64,000 nt of DNA from Microlunatus capsulatus (GTDB lineage Bacteria; Actinomycetota; Actinomycetes; Propionibacteriales; Propionibacteriaceae). The notes beneath the pieces are model-generated. The model did not search any database and was not told the DNA's origin. It worked only from the letters and a program-made list of their open reading frames with translations. Of this stretch, positions 8,994 to 19,514 are shown piece by piece. The first letter of the stretch is position 1, and each line of letters opens with the position of its first letter. A program made the position numbers and the translations under genes. The stretch spans positions 4,216,001 to 4,280,000 of the forward strand of contig NZ_JAGIOB010000001.1 of NCBI RefSeq assembly GCF_017876495.1. Reading direction: 5' to 3'.

Positions 8994-9869
8994 GTGCTCG
9001 ACTACCTGCAAGGCGTCCTGGCCAACTCGCCCCCGGCGGCGGCCAGCCTGCTGCTGACCCTGGCGGCCGGCGGGGTGCTCTGGTTCGTCCAGAACCTGCT
9101 GACCCGCTTCGACGACCACCAGGTGCTGTTCCGCGACGGCAACGTCGCCTACCTCCTGCAGCGCACCGCCCTGCTGCTGGGCTTCGGCGTGGCCGCGCTG
9201 CCGACGGCGACCCGGGGCCCCGACGACCTGCCCTGGTCGCGGCTCGTCGGCGAGGCCTCCGAGCTGGTGTGGGTCGTCGCCGCCTTCCTGGCCGTCCGCT
9301 ACGTCGTCGGCTTCGTGCTGGTGCAGCGGGTGGCCGACGACGAGGAGCTGCTGGGCGGCAACGTCGCCCTCGGCGTCGTCGAGGCCGGCTTCTACCTGGG
9401 CTTCGGCTTCATCCTCAACGGCTCGCTGACCGGGGCGTCCCCGACGGTGGCGCTGGGGCTGGCCAGCACCGTGGTCTTCGGGGTCCTGGGGCTGGCGCTG
9501 GTGGTCGGGGTGTTCTGGCTGCACGAGGCGGTGACGCCGTGGAGCATCCGCGAGCAGGTCCGGGCGGGCGGGCTGACGGCGGCGTTCGAGGCGGCCGGCG
9601 TGCTGGTCGCGGTGGGCGTCGTCGTCCGCGAGGGCGTGGCGGGCGACTTCACCGGCTGGGCGATCGGCTTCGAGGCCTTCACCGTCACCGCCGTCGTCGC
9701 CGTGGCCACGCTGTACCTGTTCCGCTGGCTGGCCAACCGGCTGCTGCTGCGCGGGCTCACCATCGGCACCGTGCAGCGCGAGCACCGGGTGGTCGCGTCG
9801 GCGTTCAGCGCCGTCGTCATGGTGGTCGTCGCCGTGCTCGTCGCCGCTGTGGTCCGCACCCAGCTCTGA
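8994..9869 (+). CDS. DUF350 domain membrane protein (YjfL family)
   Basis: A 291-residue polytopic membrane protein with about eight helices arranged as two repeats, the pattern of DUF350/YjfL. The GNVALGVVEAGFYLGFGFIL segment, with small residues and a mid-membrane Glu, is characteristic. The GTG start is preceded by GAGGAGG. It completes a three-gene unit with the lipoprotein and the ATP-grasp ligase, the same association as yjfL-yjfM-yjfC of E. coli. A role as membrane partner of the ligase is inference; transport is possible. Confidence 0.8.
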   Translation: MLDYLQGVLANSPPAAASLLLTLAAGGVLWFVQNLLTRFDDHQVLFRDGNVAYLLQRTALLLGFGVAALPTATRGPDDLPWSRLVGEASELVWVVAAFLAVRYVVGFVLVQRVADDEELLGGNVALGVVEAGFYLGFGFILNGSLTGASPTVALGLASTVVFGVLGLALVVGVFWLHEAVTPWSIREQVRAGGLTAAFEAAGVLVAVGVVVREGVAGDFTGWAIGFEAFTVTAVVAVATLYLFRWLANRLLLRGLTIGTVQREHRVVASAFSAVVMVVVAVLVAAVVRTQL

Positions 9870-9884
9870 GCCCGGGCCTGGACC

Positions 9885-9926
9885 TGTCAGACGCCTGGTG
9901 ACCCAGGGGTCAACTCACGTCTGACA
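9885..9926. repeat. Inverted repeat between convergent genes
   Basis: Perfect 9-bp arms (TGTCAGACG at 9885-9893 and CGTCTGACA at 9918-9926) enclose a 24-nt loop that itself contains CCTGG and CCAGG. It lies in the 76-nt gap between the DUF350 gene and the convergent peptidase gene, so a bidirectional terminator is the simplest reading. There is no T-tract. Confidence 0.45.
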
Positions 9927-9945
9927 ACTCGGCCCGGAGCCGCGG

Positions 9946-11940
9946 TCAGACGCCCGTCGGGAGGTGGCGGGCCCACCAGTCGAGGATCGCCTCGAAGCGC
10001 TGCAGGCGGTGCCGGGGGCGGCCGGAGCGGCTCAGCTCGTGGTCCTCGCCGGGGAAGACCAGCAGCTCGGTCGGCACGCCGGCCTCGACCAGGCCGAGGT
10101 GGTAGCGCTGCGCCTGCGAGAGCGGGCAGCGCAGGTCGTCCTCGGAGTGGACCACCAGCGTCGGCGTGCGGACCTGGTGGACGAGCGCCTGCGGGCTCTG
10201 CCGGCGACGCTGCTCGGGGTCCGCGCCGGTGTACTGCTGGGCGAAGTAGGTGCCGATGTCGGAGGTGCCGATGAACAGCTCGGGGTCGAGGAAGCCGCGC
10301 TCGACGACGGCGCCGGCGAAGCGGTGGTCGTGCGCGGTCACCCACGCCGTCAGGTAGCCGCCGTAGGAGCCGCCCAGCACGCCGACCCGCTCCGGGTCCA
10401 GCGTCGGGTGGCCGGCCAGCGCGCCGTCCAGCAGGTCGAGCGCGTCGGCGAGGTCGACGGTGCCCATCCGGCCGGCGATGGCGCGGGCGAACTCCTCGCC
10501 GTAGCCGGCGGCGCCGCGCGGGTTGCCCATCACGACCCCGTAACCGGCGGCGGCGTAGACCTGGGCCTCGTCGAACAGCGAGCCGGTGTACTGGGCGTGC
10601 GGCCCGCCGTGGATGAGCAGCAGCGTCGGGTGCGGGCCGGGGCCGGGCGGCACCAGGACCCAGCCGTGCACCTGCTGCCCGTCGCGGGTCGGCACGAGCA
10701 CCTCCTCCGGCGTGACGACGCCGCGCTCGCGCAGCGGGGCGGAGAAGTCGGTGAGCCGGCGCAGTCCGTCGGGCTCGACGACGGCGACGTCGCCGGCGGA
10801 CCCGGGGTCGGCCAGGGCGACGACGACGACCCCTCCCGCGGCAGCGACGCCCTCCACCTCGACGGGTCCGTCGGTCAGCCGCTCGGTCCGGTCGTCGGGG
10901 TGCACGCGCAGCAGCTGGACGGTGCCGCGCTCGAGCCGGGTGACCAGCACCGCGTCGCCGTCGAGGACCAGCGGGGACCCGCTGAGGTCCTCGGTGGCCG
11001 GGTCGGTGAGCCGCCGGGGCGGGCCGTCGCCGGTCAGCACGTGCAGGGCGGTGCCCCGGCCGACGAAGTCGACCGCGTCTGGGCCCAGCTCCTGGGCCAG
11101 CACGACGCAGGTCCCGTCGGCGCGCTCGCGGGCGTCGCCGACGTAGAGGCCGTCGGCCGGTCCGGTGGGCGTGGTGACCTCGGAGACCGTGCCGTCCGGG
11201 CCGAGGGTCAGCCGGCGCAGGGCCCGCCGCAGGGCCGGGCTGGTGCCGTCGTGCTCGGTCACCACGACGGTGACCGTGCGGGCGTCGGCGCCGAAGCGCG
11301 GGTGGTCGTGGTCGGCGTCCTCGGTGGTCAGCCGGACCGGCGTCGGGACGGCCGGCCGGGGCTCGGGGTGCGGGTCCTCCGCCGAGGGCGCGGCCGCGAC
11401 GGGCGGCTCGGCGTCCACGTCGGGCACGTCGACGAGGAAGGCGTGCGCCCGCCGGTCGGTCACCCAGCCGACGCCGTTGGCCAGGTAGCGGGTGGTGGTG
11501 AGCCGCCGCGCCGGCTCGGCGCCGGGCGGCAGGTCCTCGACCGTCCCGTAGCGGCCGGGCTCGGGCACCCGGGCGAGGAAGACGAGGCGGGCGCCGTCGG
11601 GCGACCAGTCGAACTGGGTGACGCCGAGCGGTGCGTCGGTGAGCGGCACCGGCTCGCCACCGGCCGCGCGGACGACGTGCAGCTGGGCGGGCGCGCCCGG
11701 GCCGGCGCGGAGGAAGGCCAGCAGGGCGCCGTCGGGGGAGAGCTGCGGGGCGGTGTCGCGGAACCCGCGGGTCAGCCGCCGGGGCGGGGCCGAGCCGTCG
11801 GTCGGGACGGCCCAGAGCTGGCCGACGGTGGCGTCGGCCCGCAGGTCGGGCCGGGTGACGGCCACGACGGCCGTCCCGCCGTCGGGGCTCAGGGTGGGCG
11901 GGGAGACGGTGCGCAGCAGGGGGAGGTCGCTCGGCTTCAC
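9946..11940 (-). CDS. S9 family (prolyl oligopeptidase-type) peptidase
   Basis: A 664-residue serine peptidase with no signal peptide. The N-terminal two thirds is a TolB/WD40-like beta-propeller with recurring SPDGxxLxF motifs. The C-terminal alpha/beta hydrolase domain shows the nucleophile elbow GGSYGGY, the oxyanion HGGPHAQY segment, the acid in VVHSEDDLRCPLSQ and the histidine in PGEDHELSR, in family order. It resembles acylaminoacyl-peptidases/dipeptidyl aminopeptidases, which trim short peptides in the cytosol. It stands alone; its start lies about 195 nt from the divergent aconitase gene. Confidence 0.88.
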   Translation of the reverse strand: MKPSDLPLLRTVSPPTLSPDGGTAVVAVTRPDLRADATVGQLWAVPTDGSAPPRRLTRGFRDTAPQLSPDGALLAFLRAGPGAPAQLHVVRAAGGEPVPLTDAPLGVTQFDWSPDGARLVFLARVPEPGRYGTVEDLPPGAEPARRLTTTRYLANGVGWVTDRRAHAFLVDVPDVDAEPPVAAAPSAEDPHPEPRPAVPTPVRLTTEDADHDHPRFGADARTVTVVVTEHDGTSPALRRALRRLTLGPDGTVSEVTTPTGPADGLYVGDARERADGTCVVLAQELGPDAVDFVGRGTALHVLTGDGPPRRLTDPATEDLSGSPLVLDGDAVLVTRLERGTVQLLRVHPDDRTERLTDGPVEVEGVAAAGGVVVVALADPGSAGDVAVVEPDGLRRLTDFSAPLRERGVVTPEEVLVPTRDGQQVHGWVLVPPGPGPHPTLLLIHGGPHAQYTGSLFDEAQVYAAAGYGVVMGNPRGAAGYGEEFARAIAGRMGTVDLADALDLLDGALAGHPTLDPERVGVLGGSYGGYLTAWVTAHDHRFAGAVVERGFLDPELFIGTSDIGTYFAQQYTGADPEQRRRQSPQALVHQVRTPTLVVHSEDDLRCPLSQAQRYHLGLVEAGVPTELLVFPGEDHELSRSGRPRHRLQRFEAILDWWARHLPTGV

Positions 11941-12088
11941 CGCTCGAGCGTAGGCAGCGGTCGAGGCGGGACGGCCCCGCGGGGCCGGTTAGGCGACCCT
12001 GTCCTGGCGCGCGGCGGGGCGATGGGGGAGGCTGCTGGGAGCGCCCCGGGCCGTGCGCCGTTCCCGGTCGTGGGCCGAGGTGCGCTAG

Positions 12089-12110
12089 AGTATCTTGACG
12101 TCAAGATACT
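12089..12110. promoter_or_regulatory. Perfect 22-bp palindrome upstream of aconitase
   Basis: The left half AGTATCTTGAC is followed directly by its exact reverse complement GTCAAGATACT. The site ends 26 nt before the acnA start codon and is much AT-richer than its surroundings. A perfect palindrome of this size at a promoter is the form of a dimeric repressor operator; TetR-type or MarR-type regulators are candidates. AcnR of Corynebacterium binds a different sequence, so I do not name the regulator. Confidence 0.75.
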
Positions 12111-12136
12111 TTCGGTTCGACTTCAGGAGACAGCTG

Positions 12137-14965
<2,829 letters not shown>

Positions 14966-15004
14966 TCACCGCCGCTCCGCTGCCGGAGCCCGCACCTCCG
15001 CTAG

Positions 15005-15037
15005 CTGAGCCTGTCGAAGGCCCTTCGACAGGCTCAG
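15005..15037. repeat. REP-like palindrome (GAGCCTGTCGAAGG family)
   Basis: 16-bp arms CTGAGCCTGTCGAAGG and CCTTCGACAGGCTCAG separated by a single C. It lies 40 nt after the aconitase stop. Two other full copies in the window (35032-35066 and 43784-43818) share the sequence, so it is a dispersed repeat family as well as a potential strong hairpin. Confidence 0.85.
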
Positions 15038-15094
15038 GGCGCGGGGTGAGGCTCAGGGCGTGGGGTGGGCTCAGGTGCGGAAAAGGGTCCGCTG

Positions 15095-15128
15095 CCTGAG
15101 CCTGTCGAAGGCCCCTGGACAGGCGCGG
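15095..15128. repeat. Degenerate copy of the REP-like palindrome
   Basis: The left arm CCTGAGCCTGTCGAAGG is intact, but the right arm is diverged (CCCTGGACAGGCGCGG). It is in the same orientation as the copy 58 nt upstream, in the aconitase-ppk2 gap. Confidence 0.65.
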
Positions 15129-15176
15129 ACAGGCGCGGGGCCGTTAGCGGGCGACGGGCCCGGGTACGGCCCTCTC

Positions 15177-16151
15177 GTGGACCACGCGCAGCGCAGCACC
15201 GTCGAGACCGAGCCGGCCGACCTGGGGGCGTCGGAGGGGGAGAGCGCCCCGCCGCCGACCCCGGTCGAGGTGCCGGCCGAGGACGGGCGGGAGGGGACCG
15301 AGACGGTCCTGCTGCCCAACCCGGACCAGCCGACCTGGCGGCAGGACTACCCCTACGACACCCGGATGACCGAGAAGGAGTACCAGGCCGCCAAGCGGTC
15401 GCTCCAGATCGAGCTGCTCAAGATGCAGAGCTGGGTGAAGGCCACGCAGTCCAAGGTCGCCTGCCTGTTCGAGGGCCGCGACGCCGCCGGCAAGGGCGGC
15501 ACGATCAAGCGCTTCACCGAGAACCTCAACCCCCGCGGCGCCCGGGTGGTCGCGCTCGAGAAGCCGACCGAGCGCGAGGCCACCCAGTGGTACTTCCAGC
15601 GCTACGTCTCGGTGCTGCCCAGCGGCGGGGAGATCGTGCTGTTCGACCGCTCCTGGTACAACCGGGCGGGCGTCGAGCGGGTGATGGGGTTCTGCACGCC
15701 GGTCGAGTACCTGGAGTTCATGCGGCAGGCGCCCGACCTGGAGCGGATGCTCGTCCGCAGCGGCCTGCACCTGGTCAAGTTCTGGTTCTCGGTGTCGCGC
15801 GACGAGCAGCGCCGGCGGTTCGCGGCCCGGCACACCGACCCGGTCCGGCGCTGGAAGCTCAGCCCGATGGACCTGCAGTCGCTGGACAAGTGGGAGGAGT
15901 ACACCGCGGCCAAGGAAGCGATGTTCTTCTACACCGACACCGCCGACGCGCCCTGGACCGTGGTCAAGAGCAACGACAAGAAGCGCGCCCGGATCGAGGC
16001 GCTGCGCCACGTGCTGTCGGTGCTGGACTACACCGACAAGGACCCCGTCGTCGTCGGCACCCCCGACCCGCTGATCGTCGGCACCGGCCCCTCGGCGCGG
16101 ATGCTCGACGAGGCCGACGAGGACTCCCGGCGGGTGTTCCCGCACCTCTGA
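15177..16151 (+). CDS. ppk2: Polyphosphate kinase 2 (PPK2, class I-like)
   Basis: A 324-residue cytosolic kinase that transfers phosphate between polyphosphate and nucleotides. The Walker A loop GRDAAGKGG is at about 100-108 and the Walker B/lid segment LFDRSWYNRAGVERVMGFC follows from about 155. EKPTEREATQWYFQRY is the class I PPK2 signature. The first 50 residues are acidic and proline-rich and probably disordered. I use the GTG at 15177; an earlier in-frame start would translate the degenerate REP repeat into a spurious SLSK peptide. A TACGGC hexamer lies 6 nt before the GTG. A second PPK2 gene is at 49907. Confidence 0.92.
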   Translation: MDHAQRSTVETEPADLGASEGESAPPPTPVEVPAEDGREGTETVLLPNPDQPTWRQDYPYDTRMTEKEYQAAKRSLQIELLKMQSWVKATQSKVACLFEGRDAAGKGGTIKRFTENLNPRGARVVALEKPTEREATQWYFQRYVSVLPSGGEIVLFDRSWYNRAGVERVMGFCTPVEYLEFMRQAPDLERMLVRSGLHLVKFWFSVSRDEQRRRFAARHTDPVRRWKLSPMDLQSLDKWEEYTAAKEAMFFYTDTADAPWTVVKSNDKKRARIEALRHVLSVLDYTDKDPVVVGTPDPLIVGTGPSARMLDEADEDSRRVFPHL

Positions 16152-16236
16152 GCGCCCGGGTGTCCCGCGGGGTCCGCGCGTTCTCCCGCTGTTCACCCGC
16201 CGGTGGGGTGGTGCGGGAGGGATGTGCGCTACTCTG

Positions 16237-16254
16237 GTTTAAGTTTCAACAAAC
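16237..16254. promoter_or_regulatory. AT-rich imperfect palindrome upstream of the FMN reductase gene
   Basis: The 18-mer GTTTAAGTTTCAACAAAC begins 1 nt after a possible -10 hexamer TACTCT (16230-16235) and ends 15 nt before the start codon. Its outer ends GTTT/AAAC and inner GTT/AAC are inverted, and it is strikingly AT-rich here. MarR-family redox sensors often bind such sites next to NADPH-FMN reductase genes; the specific regulator is unknown. Confidence 0.45.
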
Positions 16255-16269
16255 AGACCAGGAGAGTTC

Positions 16270-16851
16270 ATGACGCGCATCGCGATCATCGTCGGCAGCA
16301 CCCGGCCGGGCCGCAACGGCACCGCCGTCGCCGAGTGGGTCCACGCCTACGCCAAGACCCGCACCGACGCCGAGTACGAGCTGATCGACATCGAGCAGTT
16401 CCACCTGCCGCTGCTCGACGAGCCGGTGCCCGCGTCCATGGGCATGTACTCCAAGGACCACACCAAGACCTGGGCCGCCACCGTCGCGTCCTTCGACGGC
16501 TTCGTCTTCGTCACCCCCGAGTACAACCACAGCCCCTCGGGCGCGCTCAAGAACGCCATCGACTTCGTCTACGGCGAGTGGAACAACAAGGCCGCCGGCT
16601 TCGTCGGCTACGGCTCGGTCGGCGCCGTCCGCGCCGTCGAGCAGCTGCGGCTGATCGCCGCCGAGCTCCAGGTCGCCACCGTCCGCGCGCAGGTCGCCCT
16701 GAACCTGGCCACCGACTTCAAGAACTACTCCGAGTTCACCCCGGCCGAGCGCCACACGGCCGACCTGGACACGCTGTTCGACCAGCTCGTCAGCTGGACG
16801 AAGGCGCTCGAGGGCGTCCGCGCCGCCGCGCAGGAGCCCGTCGCCGCCTGA
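16270..16851 (+). CDS. NADPH-dependent FMN reductase (flavodoxin-like)
   Basis: A 193-residue protein of the NADPH-dependent FMN reductase/quinone reductase fold. The FMN phosphate loop is GSTRPGRNG (residues 9-17) and the isoalloxazine-binding segment is TPEYNHSPSGALKNAID, with a third loop VGYGSVGAVRA. Such enzymes reduce FMN, quinones or azo dyes with NAD(P)H in the cytosol. AGGAGA lies 5 nt before the ATG. It is a single-gene unit closed by the hairpin at 16896-16925 and probably controlled at the AT-rich site just upstream. Confidence 0.88.
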   Translation: MTRIAIIVGSTRPGRNGTAVAEWVHAYAKTRTDAEYELIDIEQFHLPLLDEPVPASMGMYSKDHTKTWAATVASFDGFVFVTPEYNHSPSGALKNAIDFVYGEWNNKAAGFVGYGSVGAVRAVEQLRLIAAELQVATVRAQVALNLATDFKNYSEFTPAERHTADLDTLFDQLVSWTKALEGVRAAAQEPVAA

Positions 16852-16895
16852 CCGGCACCCGGAGCACCGCTCCACCAGCACGACGCACGACCAGC

Positions 16896-16925
16896 ACCGC
16901 CCGGGTCCACCAGGGCCCGGGCGGT
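16896..16925. terminator. Bidirectional hairpin terminator
   Basis: 10-bp perfect arms ACCGCCCGGG and CCCGGGCGGT around a 10-nt loop, in the gap between the convergent FMN reductase and glycosyltransferase genes. There is no T-tract, which is common in actinobacteria. Confidence 0.7.
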
Positions 16926-16938
16926 CCTGCGTCCGGGG

Positions 16939-17988
16939 TCAGCGGCGTGCGGGCACCAGCGGCGTCAGGGCGGGCTGCGGCTCACCGGCCCGGTCGACGC
17001 GCCGGGCCAGCCGGGTGCGCAGCACGCGCGTGCTGTGCGCGGCGGTGAGCAGCCGCTCGCCCGCGTAGGGCACGCCACCGGCCAGCCGGCGGCCGACGGC
17101 GAGCCAGACGCAGACCGCGCGCTCGGCCAGCCAGAGGGGGGCCCACAGGGGCGCGTCGACGGGGAAGGCCGCGTCGCCCCCCGCCCGCCGGCGGCCCAGC
17201 TCGGCCAGCGCCACCGGCAGCAGCGCCTCCGCCACCAGGCCGCGGCGGCTCCAGCGGCGCAGCCGGGCCGAGCGCGACGTCGCCCCGCGGGCGAGCAGGG
17301 CCGCGACCGGCAGCAGCGACGCCTCGGCGGCCAGCCGGGCCGGCTGGCCGAAGTCGTCGTAGGCCTGCCGGACCCGCTGGCCCCAGAAGTGCCCGGCCTC
17401 CGGCGGGCAGCGGCGGACCAGCAGGTCGGGGACGGCGCGCTCGGTGCCGCCGGCAGCCCGCACCGTCCGGGACAGCTCGAGGTTCTCGAACAGCACGTCG
17501 CCGTCGTAGCCGCCCATGGCCAGGAAGGTGCTGCGCCGCAGCGCGTAGGTGCCGGGGTAGTCGGCGCCCAGGGCCCGGTTGAGCAGCGTCCGGGCGGTGT
17601 CCCACCGGGCGTGCCAGGGTGCGGGGTCGAAGTAGTTCTGCGGCCGCACGAGGTCGGCGTCGGCGAGCAGGTCGACCGCCCGGGCCAGCTGGACGGCGGT
17701 CCAGCGGACGTCGTCGTCGGCGATCACCACGTGCTCGTGCCGGGCCAGCCGGACCCCGGTGACCACGCCGGCCACCTTGCCGTTGCGGCCCGGCCAGTCG
17801 CCGACCCGGACGTGCCGCACCCAGCCGTCCCACAGGGCGTGGTGCCGCTCCCAGACCGCGTCCTCGCTGCCGTCCACCACGGTGACGTCGACGTCGCGGC
17901 TGAGCCGCTGCAGGTACCCGGTCAGCTCCGCCGGGTCCGTGCCCGGACGCCAGCGCAGCGGCACCACGTACTCCACCCCGAGCCGCAC
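16939..17988 (-). CDS. Family 2 glycosyltransferase
   Basis: A 349-residue GT-A fold glycosyltransferase. The nucleotide-sugar region shows VTVVDGSED near residue 40 and NGKVAGVVTGVRLA followed by the metal-binding IADDDVRW near residue 95. The GYDGDVLFENLELSRTVR segment fits the acceptor/ED motif of GT2 enzymes. The C-terminal part is rich in Arg and Ala, with a moderately hydrophobic stretch that may associate with the membrane. It starts 3 nt after the stop of the iron-dependent redox protein gene, so the two are co-transcribed. Donor and acceptor are unknown. Confidence 0.8.
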   Translation of the reverse strand: MRLGVEYVVPLRWRPGTDPAELTGYLQRLSRDVDVTVVDGSEDAVWERHHALWDGWVRHVRVGDWPGRNGKVAGVVTGVRLARHEHVVIADDDVRWTAVQLARAVDLLADADLVRPQNYFDPAPWHARWDTARTLLNRALGADYPGTYALRRSTFLAMGGYDGDVLFENLELSRTVRAAGGTERAVPDLLVRRCPPEAGHFWGQRVRQAYDDFGQPARLAAEASLLPVAALLARGATSRSARLRRWSRRGLVAEALLPVALAELGRRRAGGDAAFPVDAPLWAPLWLAERAVCVWLAVGRRLAGGVPYAGERLLTAAHSTRVLRTRLARRVDRAGEPQPALTPLVPARR

Positions 17989-17991
17989 GGG

Positions 17992-19110
17992 CTACCCCTC
18001 GACGTCCTGACGCAGCGCGGCGGCGACGGAGACGACGCCGGCCGCGTTCTCGGGGATGGTCCGCAGCGACGTGCGGCCGGCGGCCCAGCTGTCCAGCAGG
18101 TGCCGGGTGACCGCGGCGTCGACCGCGAGCGCCACCTGCGCGCCGAAGAGGATGTCGTCCACGAGGTGGGGCTCGTCGAGAGCGAGGCGGCCCGCGACGT
18201 CGTGCGCCGCGATCTGCTCGTGCACGGCGTCGGCCTCGATGTGCTCGTCGAAGAACCGCGTGGTGGGCTCGTCGAAGCCGAGCCGGCGCAGCCCGTTGCC
18301 GTAGCGCCGCATGGGCAGCGAGGAGGACATCTCCAGCGCGGCGAGGTGCCCGATCGTCGCGCCCAGCAGCCGGCGGTGCAGGCCGAAGAGCGTCATGGTG
18401 TTGGCCCAGGCCAGGGTGATGGCGGGGACGTCGTTGAGGTACTGGCCGTAGGAGTCGTCCAGGCCCAGCCCGCGCATGGCGTCGGCGTAGAGCACCGCGT
18501 GCATCCACTCCGCGCGGCCTGCCCCGTACTCGTCGGCCTGGATCTCCACCAGCGCGGCCTTGGCGCGACCGGACAGCCGGGGGATCGCCCACGTGTGCGG
18601 GTCGGCCTCCTTGAGGTGGTAGACCGACCGGTGCACCAGGTGCTCCCGGTACTCCACGACGGTGCCGGAGCGGGCCAGGTGCCGCGACATCGACGGGCCG
18701 TCGTCGCCCTGCACGATCGCGGACAGCGCCGCGGGCACGTCGGCCGGGGCCGGTGTCGCCTGCCGCTGCCCGGCGACCAGGGCCCGCAGGCCGGCCTCCG
18801 TGGCGTCCTCGAGCACGGCGGCCAGCCCGACGAGGTCGGGGTGCCACTCCCAGCGGGGGTCGACACCGGGCCAGCTCCGGTGGTGCAGCTCGTGCAGGAC
18901 CATCAGGGACAGCTGGACGTCGTCGTCGACCAGCACGTCGGCACTGGTGGCGACGATCTGCTCGGCCTGCTGCCGCAGCTGCGGGACGGCCTGCGGCTCC
19001 TCGGTGAGCACCCAGAGCAGCTGGGCGCTGAGCGCGCCGCGCGCCAGCAGCGGGGTCCGTCCGGCGCCGCGGTCGAACGCGAGCGCGGTCGGGTACGGGC
19101 TTCGTCGCAT
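17992..19110 (-). CDS. Haem-oxygenase-like iron-containing redox protein
   Basis: A 372-residue, mostly helical protein of the iron-containing redox enzyme family (haem-oxygenase-like di-iron fold). Candidate metal ligands are in VLHELHH (about residues 72-78), EIQADEYGAGR in the middle and FDEHIEADAVHEQIA towards the C-terminus, giving the Glu/His/Asp set expected of the fold. Family members carry out varied oxidations; the substrate here is unknown. I use the ATG at 19110. The gene sits head-to-head with a CDGSH iron-sulfur protein, and both have sigmaB-like promoters, suggesting an iron or oxidative stress role (inference). Confidence 0.78.
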   Translation of the reverse strand: MRRSPYPTALAFDRGAGRTPLLARGALSAQLLWVLTEEPQAVPQLRQQAEQIVATSADVLVDDDVQLSLMVLHELHHRSWPGVDPRWEWHPDLVGLAAVLEDATEAGLRALVAGQRQATPAPADVPAALSAIVQGDDGPSMSRHLARSGTVVEYREHLVHRSVYHLKEADPHTWAIPRLSGRAKAALVEIQADEYGAGRAEWMHAVLYADAMRGLGLDDSYGQYLNDVPAITLAWANTMTLFGLHRRLLGATIGHLAALEMSSSLPMRRYGNGLRRLGFDEPTTRFFDEHIEADAVHEQIAAHDVAGRLALDEPHLVDDILFGAQVALAVDAAVTRHLLDSWAAGRTSLRTIPENAAGVVSVAAALRQDVEG

Positions 19111-19120
19111 GTGAGGTCTC

Positions 19121-19146
19121 CTACCCCTGGGGGCGGCGGGAGAAAC
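19121..19146 (-). promoter_or_regulatory. SigmaB-like promoter of the iron redox protein gene
   Basis: On the minus strand, GTTTC (19146-19142), a 15-nt spacer, then GGGTAG (19126-19121). This fits the actinobacterial sigmaB/sigmaF form GTTT-N14-16-GGGTA. The -10 ends 10 nt before the ATG, so the transcript would be almost leaderless. Confidence 0.6.
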
Positions 19147-19189
19147 CGGGCGGACGACCGCGTCGGTCGTCGCCGGCGGCCCGCGCGCA

Positions 19190-19214
19190 GTTTTGGGCCA
19201 ATCGGGCTGGGTAC
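19190..19214 (+). promoter_or_regulatory. SigmaB-like promoter of the CDGSH gene
   Basis: GTTTT (19190-19194), a 14-nt spacer and GGGTAC (19209-19214) match the sigmaB/sigmaF consensus closely. The GTG start follows the -10 by 9 nt. It diverges from the similar promoter at 19121-19146. Confidence 0.65.
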
Positions 19215-19223
19215 TCAACCACC

Positions 19224-19484
19224 GTGGCTCCTACTCCTTCCGACCCCGGCCCCGCCCGGGATGCGCAGATCACGATCTACCCCGACGGCCCCATGCTGCT
19301 GCGGGGTGACGTCGAGGTGGTCGGCGCCGACGGGGAGCCGCTGCCGCGCCGCCGTCGCACCATCGCGCTCTGCCGGTGCGGGTCCAGCGGGATGATGCCC
19401 CTCTGCGACGGCACCCACAAGCTGGTCTGGAAGCCGGGCCGCGACAACGCGCGCCGCCGGGCGGTCGCGGCCGACGAGGACTGA
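19224..19484 (+). CDS. CDGSH iron-sulfur domain protein
   Basis: An 86-residue protein with the complete CDGSH signature CRCGSSGMMPLCDGTH (about residues 50-65), which gives the three Cys and one His ligands of a redox-active [2Fe-2S] cluster. No membrane anchor is present, so it is cytosolic. The N-terminal half resembles the strand region before the cluster in other bacterial members (ITIYPDGPMLLRGDVEVVG). CDGSH proteins act in electron or cluster transfer. It is divergent from a haem-oxygenase-like iron protein, a likely functional partner. Confidence 0.92.
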   Translation: MAPTPSDPGPARDAQITIYPDGPMLLRGDVEVVGADGEPLPRRRRTIALCRCGSSGMMPLCDGTHKLVWKPGRDNARRRAVAADED

Positions 19485-19514
19485 CCACCCGCCCGGCGCT
19501 CGCGCGCAGGGGGC

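Noticed and set aside
12095-12136. Earlier in-frame ATG for aconitase.
   Set aside because: It lies in the palindromic operator and has no ribosome site, whereas AGGAGA precedes the ATG at 12137.
15060-15176. N-terminal extension of PPK2.
   Set aside because: It translates a REP-type repeat; the GTG at 15177 has a promoter hexamer 6 nt upstream.
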